Shown: positions 26,150 through 34,917 of the stretch, piece after piece | How positions within the stretch are numbered: the first letter of the stretch is position 1 | Layout of the letters: each line of letters opens with the position of its first letter | Source of the DNA: Burkholderiales bacterium | Lineage (GTDB): Bacteria; Pseudomonadota; Gammaproteobacteria; Burkholderiales; Burkholderiaceae_E | DNA length: 64,000 bases | Direction: 5' to 3' | Assembly (NCBI GenBank): GCA_026399835.1 | Contig: JAPLQE010000051.1 | Span: 1-64,000, forward strand | The notes under the pieces: generated by a model | Seen by the model: the letters and a program-made list of their open reading frames with translations, nothing else | The model's database searches: none | What the model was told of the DNA's origin: nothing | Program-made: the position numbers and the translations under genes

Positions 26150-27210
26150 GCGCGCGCGACCCGCTGGCGTCGCTGCCGCCCGAGCAGCTCGGGGCGGCCG
26201 CCTGGCACGGCCCCCGGTGGCGCGGCCGCGAGGACTGGGTCGTGCGGCTGTCGGCGACCGACGTCGACGAGATCGAGGCGGCGCTCGCGGCCTGGCCCGC
26301 GCGCGCGCACGGCGCACCGGCGCCCTCGCATCCGGTCGACTTCCCGCTGCCCAACCTCGGTCCGCGGTTGGGCGCGATCCGCGACGAGCTCCTCAACGGC
26401 CGCGGCTTCTCGCTGCTCAAGGGCCTGCCGGTCAAGCGGTGGAGCCGGCGCGAGACCACGACCGCCTTCATGGGCCTGGGCGCGCACCTCGGGCGCGCCC
26501 GCTCGCAGAACGCGGCCGGCCACCTGCTCGGCCACGTGCGCGACCTCGGCCTGTCCTCGAGCGACCCGTCGGTGCGCATCTACCAGACGCACGAGCGCCA
26601 GACCTTCCACACCGACTCGTGCGACGTCGTCGGACTGCTGTGCCTGGCCAACGCCCGCCGCGGCGGCGACTCGCTGCTGGTGAGCAGCACGACGATCTTC
26701 AACGAGATGCGCCGGCGCCGGCCCGAGCTGCTCGAGCGGCTGTTCGAGCCGCTCGCCACCGACCGGCGCGGAGAGACGCCCGCCGGCATGAAGCCGTTCT
26801 TCGAGATCCCGGTGTTCAGCTGGCATGCCGGCTTCCTCACCGCCATCTACCAGCGCCAGTACATCGACAGCGCGCAGCGTTTCCCCGACGCGCCGCGGCT
26901 CGAGCCGGCCCACCTCGAGGCGCTCGACCTGTTCGACGCGCTCGCCGAGGATCCGAAGCTGAACTTCAGGATGCGGCTCGAGCCGGGCGACGTGCAGTTC
27001 GTCCACAACCACACGCTGCTGCACGACCGCACCGCCTTCGTCGACTGGCCGGAGCCCGAGCGGCGCCGCCACCTGCTGCGACTGTGGCTCGCGGTGCCGG
27101 GCGCACGCCCGCTGCCCGAGGTGTTCGCGCAGCGCTACGGCAGCGTGACCGTGGGCGACCGGGGCGGCATCGTGGTGCCGGGCATGGTGCCCTGCGTGCC
27201 CGAGGCGTAG
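26146..27210 (+). CDS. TauD/TfdA-family Fe(II)/2-oxoglutarate dioxygenase
   Basis: 354-residue oxygenase starting with a GTG that overlaps the amidase stop. Iron ligands are visible as the HxD pair in FHTDSCDVVG and the distal histidine in VHNHTLLHDRTAF. The 2-oxoglutarate-binding arginine is in RRHLLRLWL. The long N-terminal region and the sequence around the HxD motif place it in a fungal/bacterial TauD-like branch of unknown substrate, not with taurine dioxygenase itself. Coupling to an amidase suggests a two-step catabolic route. Confidence 0.87.
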   Translation: MSARDPLASLPPEQLGAAAWHGPRWRGREDWVVRLSATDVDEIEAALAAWPARAHGAPAPSHPVDFPLPNLGPRLGAIRDELLNGRGFSLLKGLPVKRWSRRETTTAFMGLGAHLGRARSQNAAGHLLGHVRDLGLSSSDPSVRIYQTHERQTFHTDSCDVVGLLCLANARRGGDSLLVSSTTIFNEMRRRRPELLERLFEPLATDRRGETPAGMKPFFEIPVFSWHAGFLTAIYQRQYIDSAQRFPDAPRLEPAHLEALDLFDALAEDPKLNFRMRLEPGDVQFVHNHTLLHDRTAFVDWPEPERRRHLLRLWLAVPGARPLPEVFAQRYGSVTVGDRGGIVVPGMVPCVPEA

Positions 27211-27364
27211 CTCGGTCGGGCGGCGCGACCGGCGCCGTGCCGGTCGCCCGACCGTGACACCACCACCGCGCCGCCCCCCGACTGCACCGGGCCGGCGCGC
27301 GGCGTGGCCGGTAAGGTGGCCGGCCCGATCCCGATCGATCCCGACGGCCACGCGCCGCACCGCC

Positions 27365-28576
27365 ATGACCGACCCGCTGTCCCGACGCGTGCGCGCGATG
27401 CGCCGCTCCGACGTGCGCGACCTGCTGCGCCATGCCGGCCTGCCCGACATGATCTCGCTCGCCGGCGGGCTGCCCGCGGCCGAGCTCTTCGACGTCGAGG
27501 GCCTGCGCGCCGCGACCCTCGCCGCGCTCGAGGACTCGCCCGGCTCGGCGCTGCAGTACGGCATGACCGAAGGCCAGCCGGCGCTGCGCGAGGCGATCGC
27601 GGTGCTGCTGGGCGAGCGCGGCATCGCCGCGGGTGCCGAGGATCTGGTGGTCACCGCCGGCTCGCAGCAGGGGCTGGACCTGGTGGCGCGCGCGCTGCTC
27701 GACGACGGCGATGCGGTGGTGGTCGAGCGGCCGTCGTACCTCGCGGCGCTGCAGGCCTTCGGCCTGGCGTCGCCGCGCTGGTGCACGATCGGCGTCGACG
27801 CGTACGGCGGCCGTGTCGAGGACCTCGACGCCGCCTGCGCGGGCGTGCGCCCGAAGCTCGTCTACGTCGTGCCCGACTTCGCCAACCCGACCGGCGCCTG
27901 CATGTCGATCGAGCGGCGGCGCGCGCTGGTGCGCTGGGCCGTGCGCCGCGAGGTGACAGTGATGGAGGACGACCCGTACGGCGCGCTGCGCACGCGTGGC
28001 GAGCCGCTGCCCTCGCTCGCCGCGCTCGCGGCCGAGGTGCCCGGTGCGTCGCGCTGGATCGCGCAGGCGTCCACGCTGTCCAAGACGGTGGCGCCGGGGC
28101 TGCGCACCGGCTGGCTGCTGCTGCCGCCGTGGCTGCGCGAGGCGGTCGTGCTGATCAAGCAGGCCGCCGACCTGCACACCTCGTCGTTCGCGCAGGAGGT
28201 GGCCCGCCACTACCTCGCGTCGGGCCGGCTGCCGGCGCGGCTGGCGATCGTGCGCGCCGAGTACGCGAGCCGGCGCGATGCGCTGGCCGAGGCGCTGCAG
28301 GCGGGCTTCGGCGAGCGGCTCGCGCTGCAGGTGCCCGACGGCGGCATGTTCCTCTGGGGCCGGTTCACCGACGGCACCGACCCGCGCGCGCTGCTGCCGC
28401 ATGCGCTCGAGCGCGGCACGATGTTCGTGCCGGGCGACGCGTTCTACGTCGACGCGGCGGACCCGGGGACGCTGCGGCTGAACTTCAGCGCCGCGTCGCC
28501 GGACCGGCTGCGCGAGGGCGCGCGGCGGCTGCTCGAGGCGCACCGCGCGCTGCACCGGCTCGCCGAAGCGGCCTGA
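27365..28576 (+). CDS. PLP-dependent aminotransferase, MocR/2-aminoadipate (LysN) type
   Basis: 403-residue fold-type I transaminase without the N-terminal DNA-binding domain of true MocR regulators. Key blocks are MISLAGGLPAAELFD, YGMTEGQPALREAI, GSQQGLDLVAR, VPDFANPTGACMS and the PLP-lysine in STLSKTVAPGLRTGW. These are typical of 2-aminoadipate or kynurenine/aromatic transaminases. The gene at 34918 is a paralogue with the same block order. It stands 154 bases after the dioxygenase gene, probably with its own promoter. Confidence 0.88.
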   Translation: MTDPLSRRVRAMRRSDVRDLLRHAGLPDMISLAGGLPAAELFDVEGLRAATLAALEDSPGSALQYGMTEGQPALREAIAVLLGERGIAAGAEDLVVTAGSQQGLDLVARALLDDGDAVVVERPSYLAALQAFGLASPRWCTIGVDAYGGRVEDLDAACAGVRPKLVYVVPDFANPTGACMSIERRRALVRWAVRREVTVMEDDPYGALRTRGEPLPSLAALAAEVPGASRWIAQASTLSKTVAPGLRTGWLLLPPWLREAVVLIKQAADLHTSSFAQEVARHYLASGRLPARLAIVRAEYASRRDALAEALQAGFGERLALQVPDGGMFLWGRFTDGTDPRALLPHALERGTMFVPGDAFYVDAADPGTLRLNFSAASPDRLREGARRLLEAHRALHRLAEAA

Positions 28577-28649
28577 ACGCGGCGGGCTGACACCCTCCTC
28601 GCCGGCCCGGCGTCGCCCGGGCGCGCCGCGGGCGTCCGTTGCGCTCGCT

Positions 28650-29108
28650 TCAGGCGTGTTCCGGGGGCTGCCCGTCGAGCGGCCGGCATCGCTCGATCAG
28701 CTCGGTCGGCCAGGGCAGCGCCGCACCGTTCGTGCGGTCGACCCAGACGTGCACCACGCGCCCGCGCCCGGCGAGTCGCGGCGGCCCCTCGCCATCGCGC
28801 CCGAGGTCGTGGATCTCGACCGCGTGCTCGAGGCTCGTGCGGCCGACGCGGACCACCTCGATGCGGCACTCGACGACGCCTGGCGGCTTCACTTCCCGCA
28901 GGAAGTCGTACTCGACGCGCGCCATCACCGCGGTGCGATCCGGGCTGGCGCCGCGGATGCCCATCGCGACGTACCACCCGTGGAAGGTGCGGTTGATGAA
29001 CGCGAAGTAGCGTGCGTTGTTGACGTGGTCGGTGAACCGGTCGTCGGGCAGGTCGGCGTCGCCGACCGGGATGCGCAGCGCGTGGATGCGGAGCGGGGCG
29101 TCGGTCAT
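28650..29108 (-). CDS. acyl-CoA thioesterase (4HBT hotdog fold)
   Basis: 152-residue single hotdog domain. The active-site stretch is DRFTDHVNNARYFAF, matching the D/H-x-x-N pattern of 4-hydroxybenzoyl-CoA-type thioesterases. It is followed by the central sheet with ARVEYDFLREVKPP and VRVGRTSLEHAVEI. It hydrolyses an acyl-CoA in the cytoplasm; chain preference is unknown. It lies 35 bases downstream of the TfdA-like gene on the same strand and may share its transcript. Confidence 0.83.
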   Translation of the reverse strand: MTDAPLRIHALRIPVGDADLPDDRFTDHVNNARYFAFINRTFHGWYVAMGIRGASPDRTAVMARVEYDFLREVKPPGVVECRIEVVRVGRTSLEHAVEIHDLGRDGEGPPRLAGRGRVVHVWVDRTNGAALPWPTELIERCRPLDGQPPEHA

Positions 29109-29143
29109 GCGCGGCAGTGTCGCACGGCCGACGACCCGCTCCG

Positions 29144-30052
29144 TCAGGCGTGCTGTGCGGCCGGGCGCGCCTGCAGTACCGCCTCGAACACGTCCGGCGC
29201 ATCCGAGGTCGTCGCGCGCTGCATGTCGCGCGGCCAGCGGGTGTCGTCGAAGGGCGTGCCGCGATGCATGGTGCAGCGGTTGTCCCACATCACCAGGTCG
29301 CCGACGCGCCAGCGGTGCAGGTAGGTGAAGCGGCGCTCGGTGGCATGCGCGAGCAGCTGCTCGAGCAGCGCCTCGGCCTCGTCGTCGGCCAGGCCGCGCA
29401 CGCGTCCGATGTGCGAGGCGAGGTACAGCGAGCGGCGGCCCGACTCGGGGATCGTGCGCACCAGCGGCCGCGCGACCGGCGCGAACGCGACGCGCTCCTG
29501 CTCGGACCAGTCGGTGAAGCCGAGCTTCTTCCTGGAGAACATCAGCGAGTGTTCGGCGAGCAGGCCGTCGATGCTCGCGCGCGTGGGTGCGTCGAGTGCG
29601 TCCCAGGCCGCGCGCAGGTCGGCGAACTCGGTGTGGCCGCCGATCGGCGCCACCGAGCGCGCGTAGAGCATCGACACGCGGCCGGTCGGCTGCTTGAACG
29701 AACTGTCGGTGTGCCAGAGCCGGTTGCCGAGCTGGAACATGCGAAGCCGGTGGTCGGCGCCCCAGACCTTGCCGTCGGCGGTGAGGTTGGCGATGTCGGC
29801 GATCTCCGGGCGCACGCGCAGCACCTCGCCCGGCATGACGGTGGCGACCGAGCGCTCGAGCGGGCCGAAGTGCGAGGCGAACGCCAGGTGCTGCTCGACG
29901 GTGAGGTCCTGCGACGGGAAGATCAGCACCGCGAAGTCCGCCGACGCGCGCCGCACCTCGGCGAGCGTGTCGTCGGGCAGCGGGCGGGACAGGTCGATGT
30001 CGCCGACCTCGCAGGCGAAGCCCGGGGTCATCGGGGACAGGGTGATCGGCAT
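29144..30052 (-). CDS. TfdA-type Fe(II)/2-oxoglutarate dioxygenase
   Basis: 302-residue member of the TauD/TfdA family, closest in layout to alkylsulfatase and 2,4-D-type dioxygenases. The iron triad is H-x-D in LWHTDSSFKQP and the histidine in NRCTMHRGTPF, with an arginine in PRDMQR at the 2-oxoglutarate site. A GAGGAGACGAG leader precedes the ATG at 30052. The upstream open frame is not conserved. Substrate unknown. It differs clearly from the dioxygenase at 26.1 kb. Confidence 0.9.
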   Translation of the reverse strand: MPITLSPMTPGFACEVGDIDLSRPLPDDTLAEVRRASADFAVLIFPSQDLTVEQHLAFASHFGPLERSVATVMPGEVLRVRPEIADIANLTADGKVWGADHRLRMFQLGNRLWHTDSSFKQPTGRVSMLYARSVAPIGGHTEFADLRAAWDALDAPTRASIDGLLAEHSLMFSRKKLGFTDWSEQERVAFAPVARPLVRTIPESGRRSLYLASHIGRVRGLADDEAEALLEQLLAHATERRFTYLHRWRVGDLVMWDNRCTMHRGTPFDDTRWPRDMQRATTSDAPDVFEAVLQARPAAQHA

Positions 30053-30240
30053 GGTCTCGTCTCCTCGTCGGCGTGCGCGTGGGCGCGCATCGGGGAGGAG
30101 CTTATCCCGATCAGCGCGGTGCGGCAGCCTCGGCCGTGCCGATCCCCGGGCCCACCCGCCCGAAGCCCGGCCGGCGCAGCGCGAAGTCGTTCGGGTCGAT
30201 GCCGACCGACAGGCCGAGCACGTTGAACTCGAGGAGGCTG

Positions 30241-30268
30241 CGGGTCGCGGGTCGCGGGTCGCGGGTCG
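30241..30268. repeat. four tandem copies of the heptamer CGGGTCG
   Basis: Four perfect 7-bp units lie in the divergent region between the TfdA-like gene and the acyl-CoA dehydrogenase gene. No gene covers it. The unit is not helically phased, and it is probably a simple-sequence expansion. Confidence 0.7.
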
Positions 30269-30330
30269 TTCCGACGCTGGCACGGAACGCTGCCGCGACT
30301 CGCCCCGACCCCTCGCGTACCATCGGCGCG

Positions 30331-31548
30331 ATGAGCGCTACCCCCCACTGCGCCCCGGGCGACACGTCCTCGGCCGACACCGCCCGCGCCCTCGGCGCGG
30401 CCGATGCCTTCACCTCCGGTCCGGGCCACGCCCTCGGCGCCCTCGATGCGGCCATCGCCGCCTTCGCCCGCGACGTGGTCGCGCCCGGCGCGCCCCTCTG
30501 GGAGCGCGAGCGCCGCATCGGCCGCGAGGCGATCGAGGCCGCCGCGGCGCTCGGCCTGTGCCGCATCGAGGTGCCCGCGGCGCACGGCGGCCTGGGCCTG
30601 CCGTTCAGCGCGAAGGCGCGGATCGCACAGGCGCTGGCCGGTGCCGACTTCGGCTTCGCGTTCTCGCTGATCAACACCGGCAACATCGCCACCAAGCTCG
30701 CGCGCGAGGCCTCGCCCGAGCTGGTCGAGCGCTGGGTGCCGGCCCTGATGGCCGGCCGCGCGATCGGCTGCACCGCGCTCACCGAGCCGGGCGCGGGCTC
30801 CGACTTCGCCGCGATCGCCACGCGTGCGACCCGTGTCGCGGGCGGCTGGCGGATCGACGGCGAGAAGGCCTGGATCACCAACGCGGCCGAGGCCGACGTC
30901 GCGGTCGTGTACGTGCAGACCGAGCCGGGCTCGGGCGCGCGGGGCGTCGCGGGCTTCGTGGTCGAGGCGGCGCGCGCGGGCTTCGTGCGGCAGCCGGCCT
31001 TCGCGCTGTCCGGCCAGCATGCGATCGGCACCGGCGGCTTCGCGCTCGACGGCTACCTCGCCACCGACGCCGAGATGCTCCAGCCGCCGGGGCGCGCGTT
31101 CAAGTCCGCGATGACGTCCATCAACGGCGCCCGCACCTACGTCGCCGCGATGTGCTGCGGGATGCTCGGCGAGGCGCTGCGCATCGCGCAGGCGTACGGC
31201 GCCTCGCGACGCACCTTCGGCGTGCCGCTGGCCGACCACCAGGGCTGGCGCTGGACGATCGCCGAGGCCTCGGCCGAGCTCGCCGCCGCCGGCCTGCTGG
31301 TGGCCGACGCGGCGGCCCGCATCGACGCCGGCGCCGACGCGCAGCTCGCCGCCGCGCAGGCCAAGCTCGTCGCCACCCGCACCGCAGAGCGCCAGCTGCC
31401 GCGCCTGGCGCAGGCCATGGGCGCCGAGGGGCTGCGCGAGGCGCATCCCTTCGGGCGCCACATGAACGGCGCGCGCGTCGCGTCCTTCGTGGACGGGTCC
31501 TCGGAGATGCTGCTCGAGCGGATCGCGGCGGTGCTGCGGCCGCGCTGA
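30331..31548 (+). CDS. acyl-CoA dehydrogenase
   Basis: 405-residue FAD flavoprotein introducing a 2,3-double bond into an acyl-CoA. Family signatures are CTALTEPGAGSDFAAIATRA, EKAWITNAAEADV, ARTYVAAMCCGMLGEAL and the C-terminal DGSSEMLLERIAAVL, where the GSSEM glutamate is the usual base. The start is at the ATG of MSATPHCAPG; the upstream part of the frame spans the CGGGTCG repeats. Neighbouring thioesterase and RidA genes fit amino-acid or side-chain acid catabolism. Confidence 0.92.
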   Translation: MSATPHCAPGDTSSADTARALGAADAFTSGPGHALGALDAAIAAFARDVVAPGAPLWERERRIGREAIEAAAALGLCRIEVPAAHGGLGLPFSAKARIAQALAGADFGFAFSLINTGNIATKLAREASPELVERWVPALMAGRAIGCTALTEPGAGSDFAAIATRATRVAGGWRIDGEKAWITNAAEADVAVVYVQTEPGSGARGVAGFVVEAARAGFVRQPAFALSGQHAIGTGGFALDGYLATDAEMLQPPGRAFKSAMTSINGARTYVAAMCCGMLGEALRIAQAYGASRRTFGVPLADHQGWRWTIAEASAELAAAGLLVADAAARIDAGADAQLAAAQAKLVATRTAERQLPRLAQAMGAEGLREAHPFGRHMNGARVASFVDGSSEMLLERIAAVLRPR

Positions 31549-31569
31549 GCCTGCATTGAGTCCGCCGGG

Positions 31570-32034
31570 TCAGTCCCTGACCTGGACGATCGTCTCGACC
31601 TCGACCGCGATCTGCATCGGCAGCGCGGCCATGCCGACCGCCGAGCGCGCGCCGCGCCCGCGGTCCTCGCCGAAGACCTCGACGAAGAGGTCCGCGAAGC
31701 CGTCGATGACCTTCGGATGCTGGTCGAAGTCGGGGGCGGAGTTGACCATGCCGAGGGTCTTCACCACCCGCTCGACGCGATCGAGCGAGCCGAGCGCTGC
31801 GCGGATGTTGGCGAGCATGTTGAGGCCGACGATGCGCGCCGCCTCGCGGCCCTGCTCGATCGACACGCCCGCGCCGAGCTTTCCCGCGACGAAGGTCCCG
31901 TCGGGGCGCCGCGGCCCGAGACCCGAGAGGAACAGCAGGTTGCCCGTCTGCACCCACGGCACGTAGGTGCCCATCGGCTTCGAGGCGGGAGGCAGCTCGA
32001 TGCCGAGCTCGGCGAGGCGTCGTTCCGGATTCAT
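31570..32034 (-). CDS. RidA family enamine/imine deaminase
   Basis: 154-residue YjgF/YER057c/UK114 protein. The conserved arginine and surroundings appear in EQGREAARIVGLNMLANIRAALG, with a C-terminal VEVETIVQV strand. The family clears reactive enamine intermediates released by PLP enzymes, which fits the aminotransferases nearby. It belongs to the longer subgroup that begins RLAELGIELP. It has its own promoter region, divergent from the DMT exporter. Confidence 0.9.
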   Translation of the reverse strand: MNPERRLAELGIELPPASKPMGTYVPWVQTGNLLFLSGLGPRRPDGTFVAGKLGAGVSIEQGREAARIVGLNMLANIRAALGSLDRVERVVKTLGMVNSAPDFDQHPKVIDGFADLFVEVFGEDRGRGARSAVGMAALPMQIAVEVETIVQVRD

Positions 32035-32099
32035 GCAGGTCTCCTCGTGGTGCGGGCGCCCGCAGCGGGCGGCCCGGCGTGCGTGGCCATAATACGGCC

Positions 32100-32993
32100 G
32101 TGCACGCGACGACGACCGCAGACCCCGCCGCCGCCATGCGGCTCGCCAACCGCCGCGGCATCCGCTTCATGGTCCTGGCGATGGCCTGCTTCATCGCCAA
32201 CGACGCGATGGTCAAGCTCGCGAGCGCGACCCTGCCGGCCGCGCAGCTGATCTTCATTCGCGGGCTGATGGCCTCGCTGCTGGTGCTCGCGGTGGCCCGT
32301 GCCACCGCCGCGCCGATCGCCGTCGCGCAGCTCACGCATCGCTGGGTGCTGGTGCGCGCCGCGATCGACGCGGTAGCCAGCCTCACCTACCTGGTGTCGC
32401 TCTTTCATCTGCCGATCGCCAACGCGACCGCGATCAACATGGCGTCGCCGCTGTTCATCGTCGCCCTCGCGGTGCCGCTGCTCGGCGAGCGCGTCGATGC
32501 GCGCCGCGGGGCCGCGATCGCCGCCGGCTTCGCGGGCGTGCTGATGGTGATCCAGCCGCGCATCGAGGGCTTCAACGCCTACGCGCTGCTGTGCCTGGCC
32601 GCGACGCTGCTGCATGCGGTGCGCGACCTGTCGGTGCGCCGCATCCCGCCCGGCGTGCCCTCGCTCGCGATCACGCTGGCCACCGCGGTCGCGGTGACGC
32701 TGCTCGCCGGCCTGCTGTCGGTCCCGCAGGGCTGGCAGCCGCTGGGGCTGCGCGAGACCGCGCTGCTCGCCGGCGCCTCGGTCTTCCTCGCCTCGGGCTA
32801 TCACCTGATCATCCGCAGCACGCGGATGGGGGACATGTCGACGATCGCGCCCTGGCGCTACACCGGACTGCTGTGGGCGCTGATCGTCGGCTGGGTGATC
32901 TGGGGCGACCTGCCGAACGCGCTCGGCTGGGCGGGCATCGCGCTGCTGATCGCGGCCGGCGTGTACCTCGTACGGCGCGAGCGCGGTCGCTAG
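32100..32993 (+). CDS. DMT-superfamily (EamA) transporter
   Basis: About 297 residues with ten membrane helices arranged as two EamA repeats: FMVLAMACFIANDAMVKLA at the first helix, SPLFIVALAVPLLGERVDARR at the end of repeat one, and PWRYTGLLWALIVGWVIWGDLP in repeat two. Drug/metabolite exporters of this kind remove amino acids or other small metabolites. The start is uncertain: GTG 32079, GTG 32100 or ATG 32136 are all in frame and none has a clear ribosome site. Confidence 0.85.
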   Translation: MHATTTADPAAAMRLANRRGIRFMVLAMACFIANDAMVKLASATLPAAQLIFIRGLMASLLVLAVARATAAPIAVAQLTHRWVLVRAAIDAVASLTYLVSLFHLPIANATAINMASPLFIVALAVPLLGERVDARRGAAIAAGFAGVLMVIQPRIEGFNAYALLCLAATLLHAVRDLSVRRIPPGVPSLAITLATAVAVTLLAGLLSVPQGWQPLGLRETALLAGASVFLASGYHLIIRSTRMGDMSTIAPWRYTGLLWALIVGWVIWGDLPNALGWAGIALLIAAGVYLVRRERGR

Positions 32994-34003
32994 AAGCCCG
33001 GGTCGAGCGCCGCCAGGCAGTCCGATGCGGCCAGCACCGGCGCCAGCCGGGCGCGCGAACCCGGGTCCAGCGCCGCATAGCGCTCACGCAGCCGGGCCAG
33101 GCACTTCACCTGGAAGCGGAACGGCGTGAGCGTGTAGTCGAGGCCCCAGACGCGCAGCCGCAGCTGCGGGGCGCCGTCGCGCCATGCCTCGTCGTTGGCG
33201 ACGAGGAAGGGCAGGTAGAGCTCGCCGGCGAGCGCGAGCAGCCGGCCGGCGGCCCCGGCGAGCGCCTCCTCGAGCGTGCCCCAGTCGCCGTCGACGCCCG
33301 AGGCGTCGTCGAGCCGGCGCACCCAGTGATCGAGCATCGGCGCGCGGGCGCGCAGGATGCGCATCGGCGTCGGGTCGGTGGCCAGCTCGCTCAGCTGCCC
33401 GTACCAGGCGAAGTCCGCGAGCGAGGGGCGCGAGCCGAACAGGTAGCGCCGCATGCCGACGAAGGGCTCGAAGGCGTCGAGCATCCGCCGATAGCTCTCC
33501 TCGATCAGCGGCCGGTTCTCGGCGGTCGCGCCGAGGATGGGCATCCTCGACACCTGCCGCAGGCGGAACGACTCGATCTCGGCGGCGCTGCCCGCCGGCT
33601 CGTCGGACACCGACCACTCCTCGGCGCCCCAGCGCGACACGTAGGCCTGGTCCTCCGGATCCCACCAGCGGTAGAGGAACAGCGCCTTGACCGCCCACTC
33701 GTCGGCCATGTCCTCGAGCAGGTCGCACACGAAGGCGGCGGCCGGGTCGGCGGGGATCACGCTGCGGCCGGCGTGCAGCGACTCCAGCGCGTGGGCGAGG
33801 GTCGTGGTCTCGCCGCGGTAGGTGCCGTCCGGGCACTGCAGCACCGGGATCAGCATCGGCCGCAGGTGGGCGGTGGCCGCGCGCAGCGCGCGGGTCATGA
33901 CGACCCAGTCGTGCGGGATGCGGCGATAGCGCAGCAGCGCGCGCAGCTTGAGCGCGTACGGCGACGCGGTCGAGCCGATCAGGCGGTAGCGCTCGCCGCT
34001 CAT
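32990..34003 (-). CDS. glutathione S-transferase family protein
   Basis: 337 residues. The N-terminal thioredoxin-fold domain (RLIGSTASPYALKLRALLRYRRIPHDWV, then MLIPVLQCPDG and a YRGETTTLAHALES helix) is followed by an all-helical C-terminal domain with FGSRPSLADFAWYGQL. An extra 90-residue C-terminal extension makes it longer than normal. SPY replaces the catalytic cysteine/serine region. Its ATG overlaps the stop of the CPBP gene (ATGA), which suggests a shared function. Confidence 0.82.
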   Translation of the reverse strand: MSGERYRLIGSTASPYALKLRALLRYRRIPHDWVVMTRALRAATAHLRPMLIPVLQCPDGTYRGETTTLAHALESLHAGRSVIPADPAAAFVCDLLEDMADEWAVKALFLYRWWDPEDQAYVSRWGAEEWSVSDEPAGSAAEIESFRLRQVSRMPILGATAENRPLIEESYRRMLDAFEPFVGMRRYLFGSRPSLADFAWYGQLSELATDPTPMRILRARAPMLDHWVRRLDDASGVDGDWGTLEEALAGAAGRLLALAGELYLPFLVANDEAWRDGAPQLRLRVWGLDYTLTPFRFQVKCLARLRERYAALDPGSRARLAPVLAASDCLAALDPGF

Positions 34004-34794
34004 GGCGGGAACGGCTCCGAGCCGCGCAGCCGGCCGATCTCGACCAGGCACCAGACGCCCAGCACGAGCCCGACCAGCGGCAGCGCCAGCATGGCGGCCG
34101 GGCTCGCGCCCGCGGTCACGAGACGGCCGATGTCGATCACCGCGAAGTCGTACAGCGCGTGGCCGACCATCGCGGGGATCAGCGAGCGCGCGCCGAGCGC
34201 GGCCATCAGGAAGATCGCGCCGAGCACGCAGGTCATCGCCACCTGCACCGCGACCATCGCCGGCGGCTGGCCCGCGAGCGCGTTGATCGCGTGGAAGGCG
34301 CCGAAGGCTGCGGTCGCCGCGAGGGCGCCGCGCCGCAGGCCCCACCAGCGGCAGCATGCCGCCAGCGCCAGGCCGCGGAACAGCCACTCCTCGTTCAGCC
34401 CGACCAGCGCGGTGCTGCGCAGCACCTGCCAGGACAGCCCGTCGTCGAAGGCGGCGCCCGCGGGCAGCGTGTACCGCGCGGCCCCCCAGGCACCGGCCGC
34501 GACGAGCAGCAGCAGCGCGAGCGGTGCGACGCGGCGCGCAGCGACGAGGCGCGGCATGCGCAGCCCGAGCCGGCGGATCGGGAACCAGACCGCGGTGACG
34601 ACGGCGAGCAGCAGCGCCACCTGCAGCTCGGTGCCGAACAGCGCGACCACGAAGCGCGGGTCGGCATACGGGTACGGCGAGCGCAGCAGGCCGGTCACGA
34701 ACAGCCCTGTGACGGCCGCGAACACCGCCGCCACCGGCAGGCGCCGGTCGAGCCGGCGCATCCGGCCGGCTTCGGCCATGTCGAGCGTCATCAT
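34000..34794 (-). CDS. CPBP-family intramembrane metalloprotease
   Basis: 264-residue inner-membrane protein with about eight helices. The CPBP/Abi motifs are complete: NEEWLFRG (the Glu-Glu pair and arginine), FGAFHAINAL, and a late histidine in VGHALYDFAV. Related proteins are prenyl-protein (CAAX) proteases or bacteriocin-immunity factors; the substrate here is unknown. First gene of a two-gene unit with the GST. Divergent from the aminotransferase gene. Confidence 0.85.
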   Translation of the reverse strand: MMTLDMAEAGRMRRLDRRLPVAAVFAAVTGLFVTGLLRSPYPYADPRFVVALFGTELQVALLLAVVTAVWFPIRRLGLRMPRLVAARRVAPLALLLLVAAGAWGAARYTLPAGAAFDDGLSWQVLRSTALVGLNEEWLFRGLALAACCRWWGLRRGALAATAAFGAFHAINALAGQPPAMVAVQVAMTCVLGAIFLMAALGARSLIPAMVGHALYDFAVIDIGRLVTAGASPAAMLALPLVGLVLGVWCLVEIGRLRGSEPFPP

Positions 34795-34917
34795 CGTCGG
34801 TCGCCTCGGTGTGGGGATCGGTCCGGACCCGGGCCGGCGTGGCCGTCCGTGCCGGCATGGTGCACCACCGGGGCTATCATCGGCCACCTCCGCCTCCGCC
34901 CCGATGCCCGTCCGACG

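Noticed and set aside
24071-26317. Minus-strand frame of 748 codons suggesting a fusion protein with the SRPBCC domain
   Set aside because: Only the last 156 codons are conserved. The rest is antisense to the amidase gene and is read-through, so the ATG at 24541 is used.
30241-30268. Short tandem repeats as a CRISPR array
   Set aside because: The units are 7 bp and directly adjacent with no spacers. No cas genes occur in the window.
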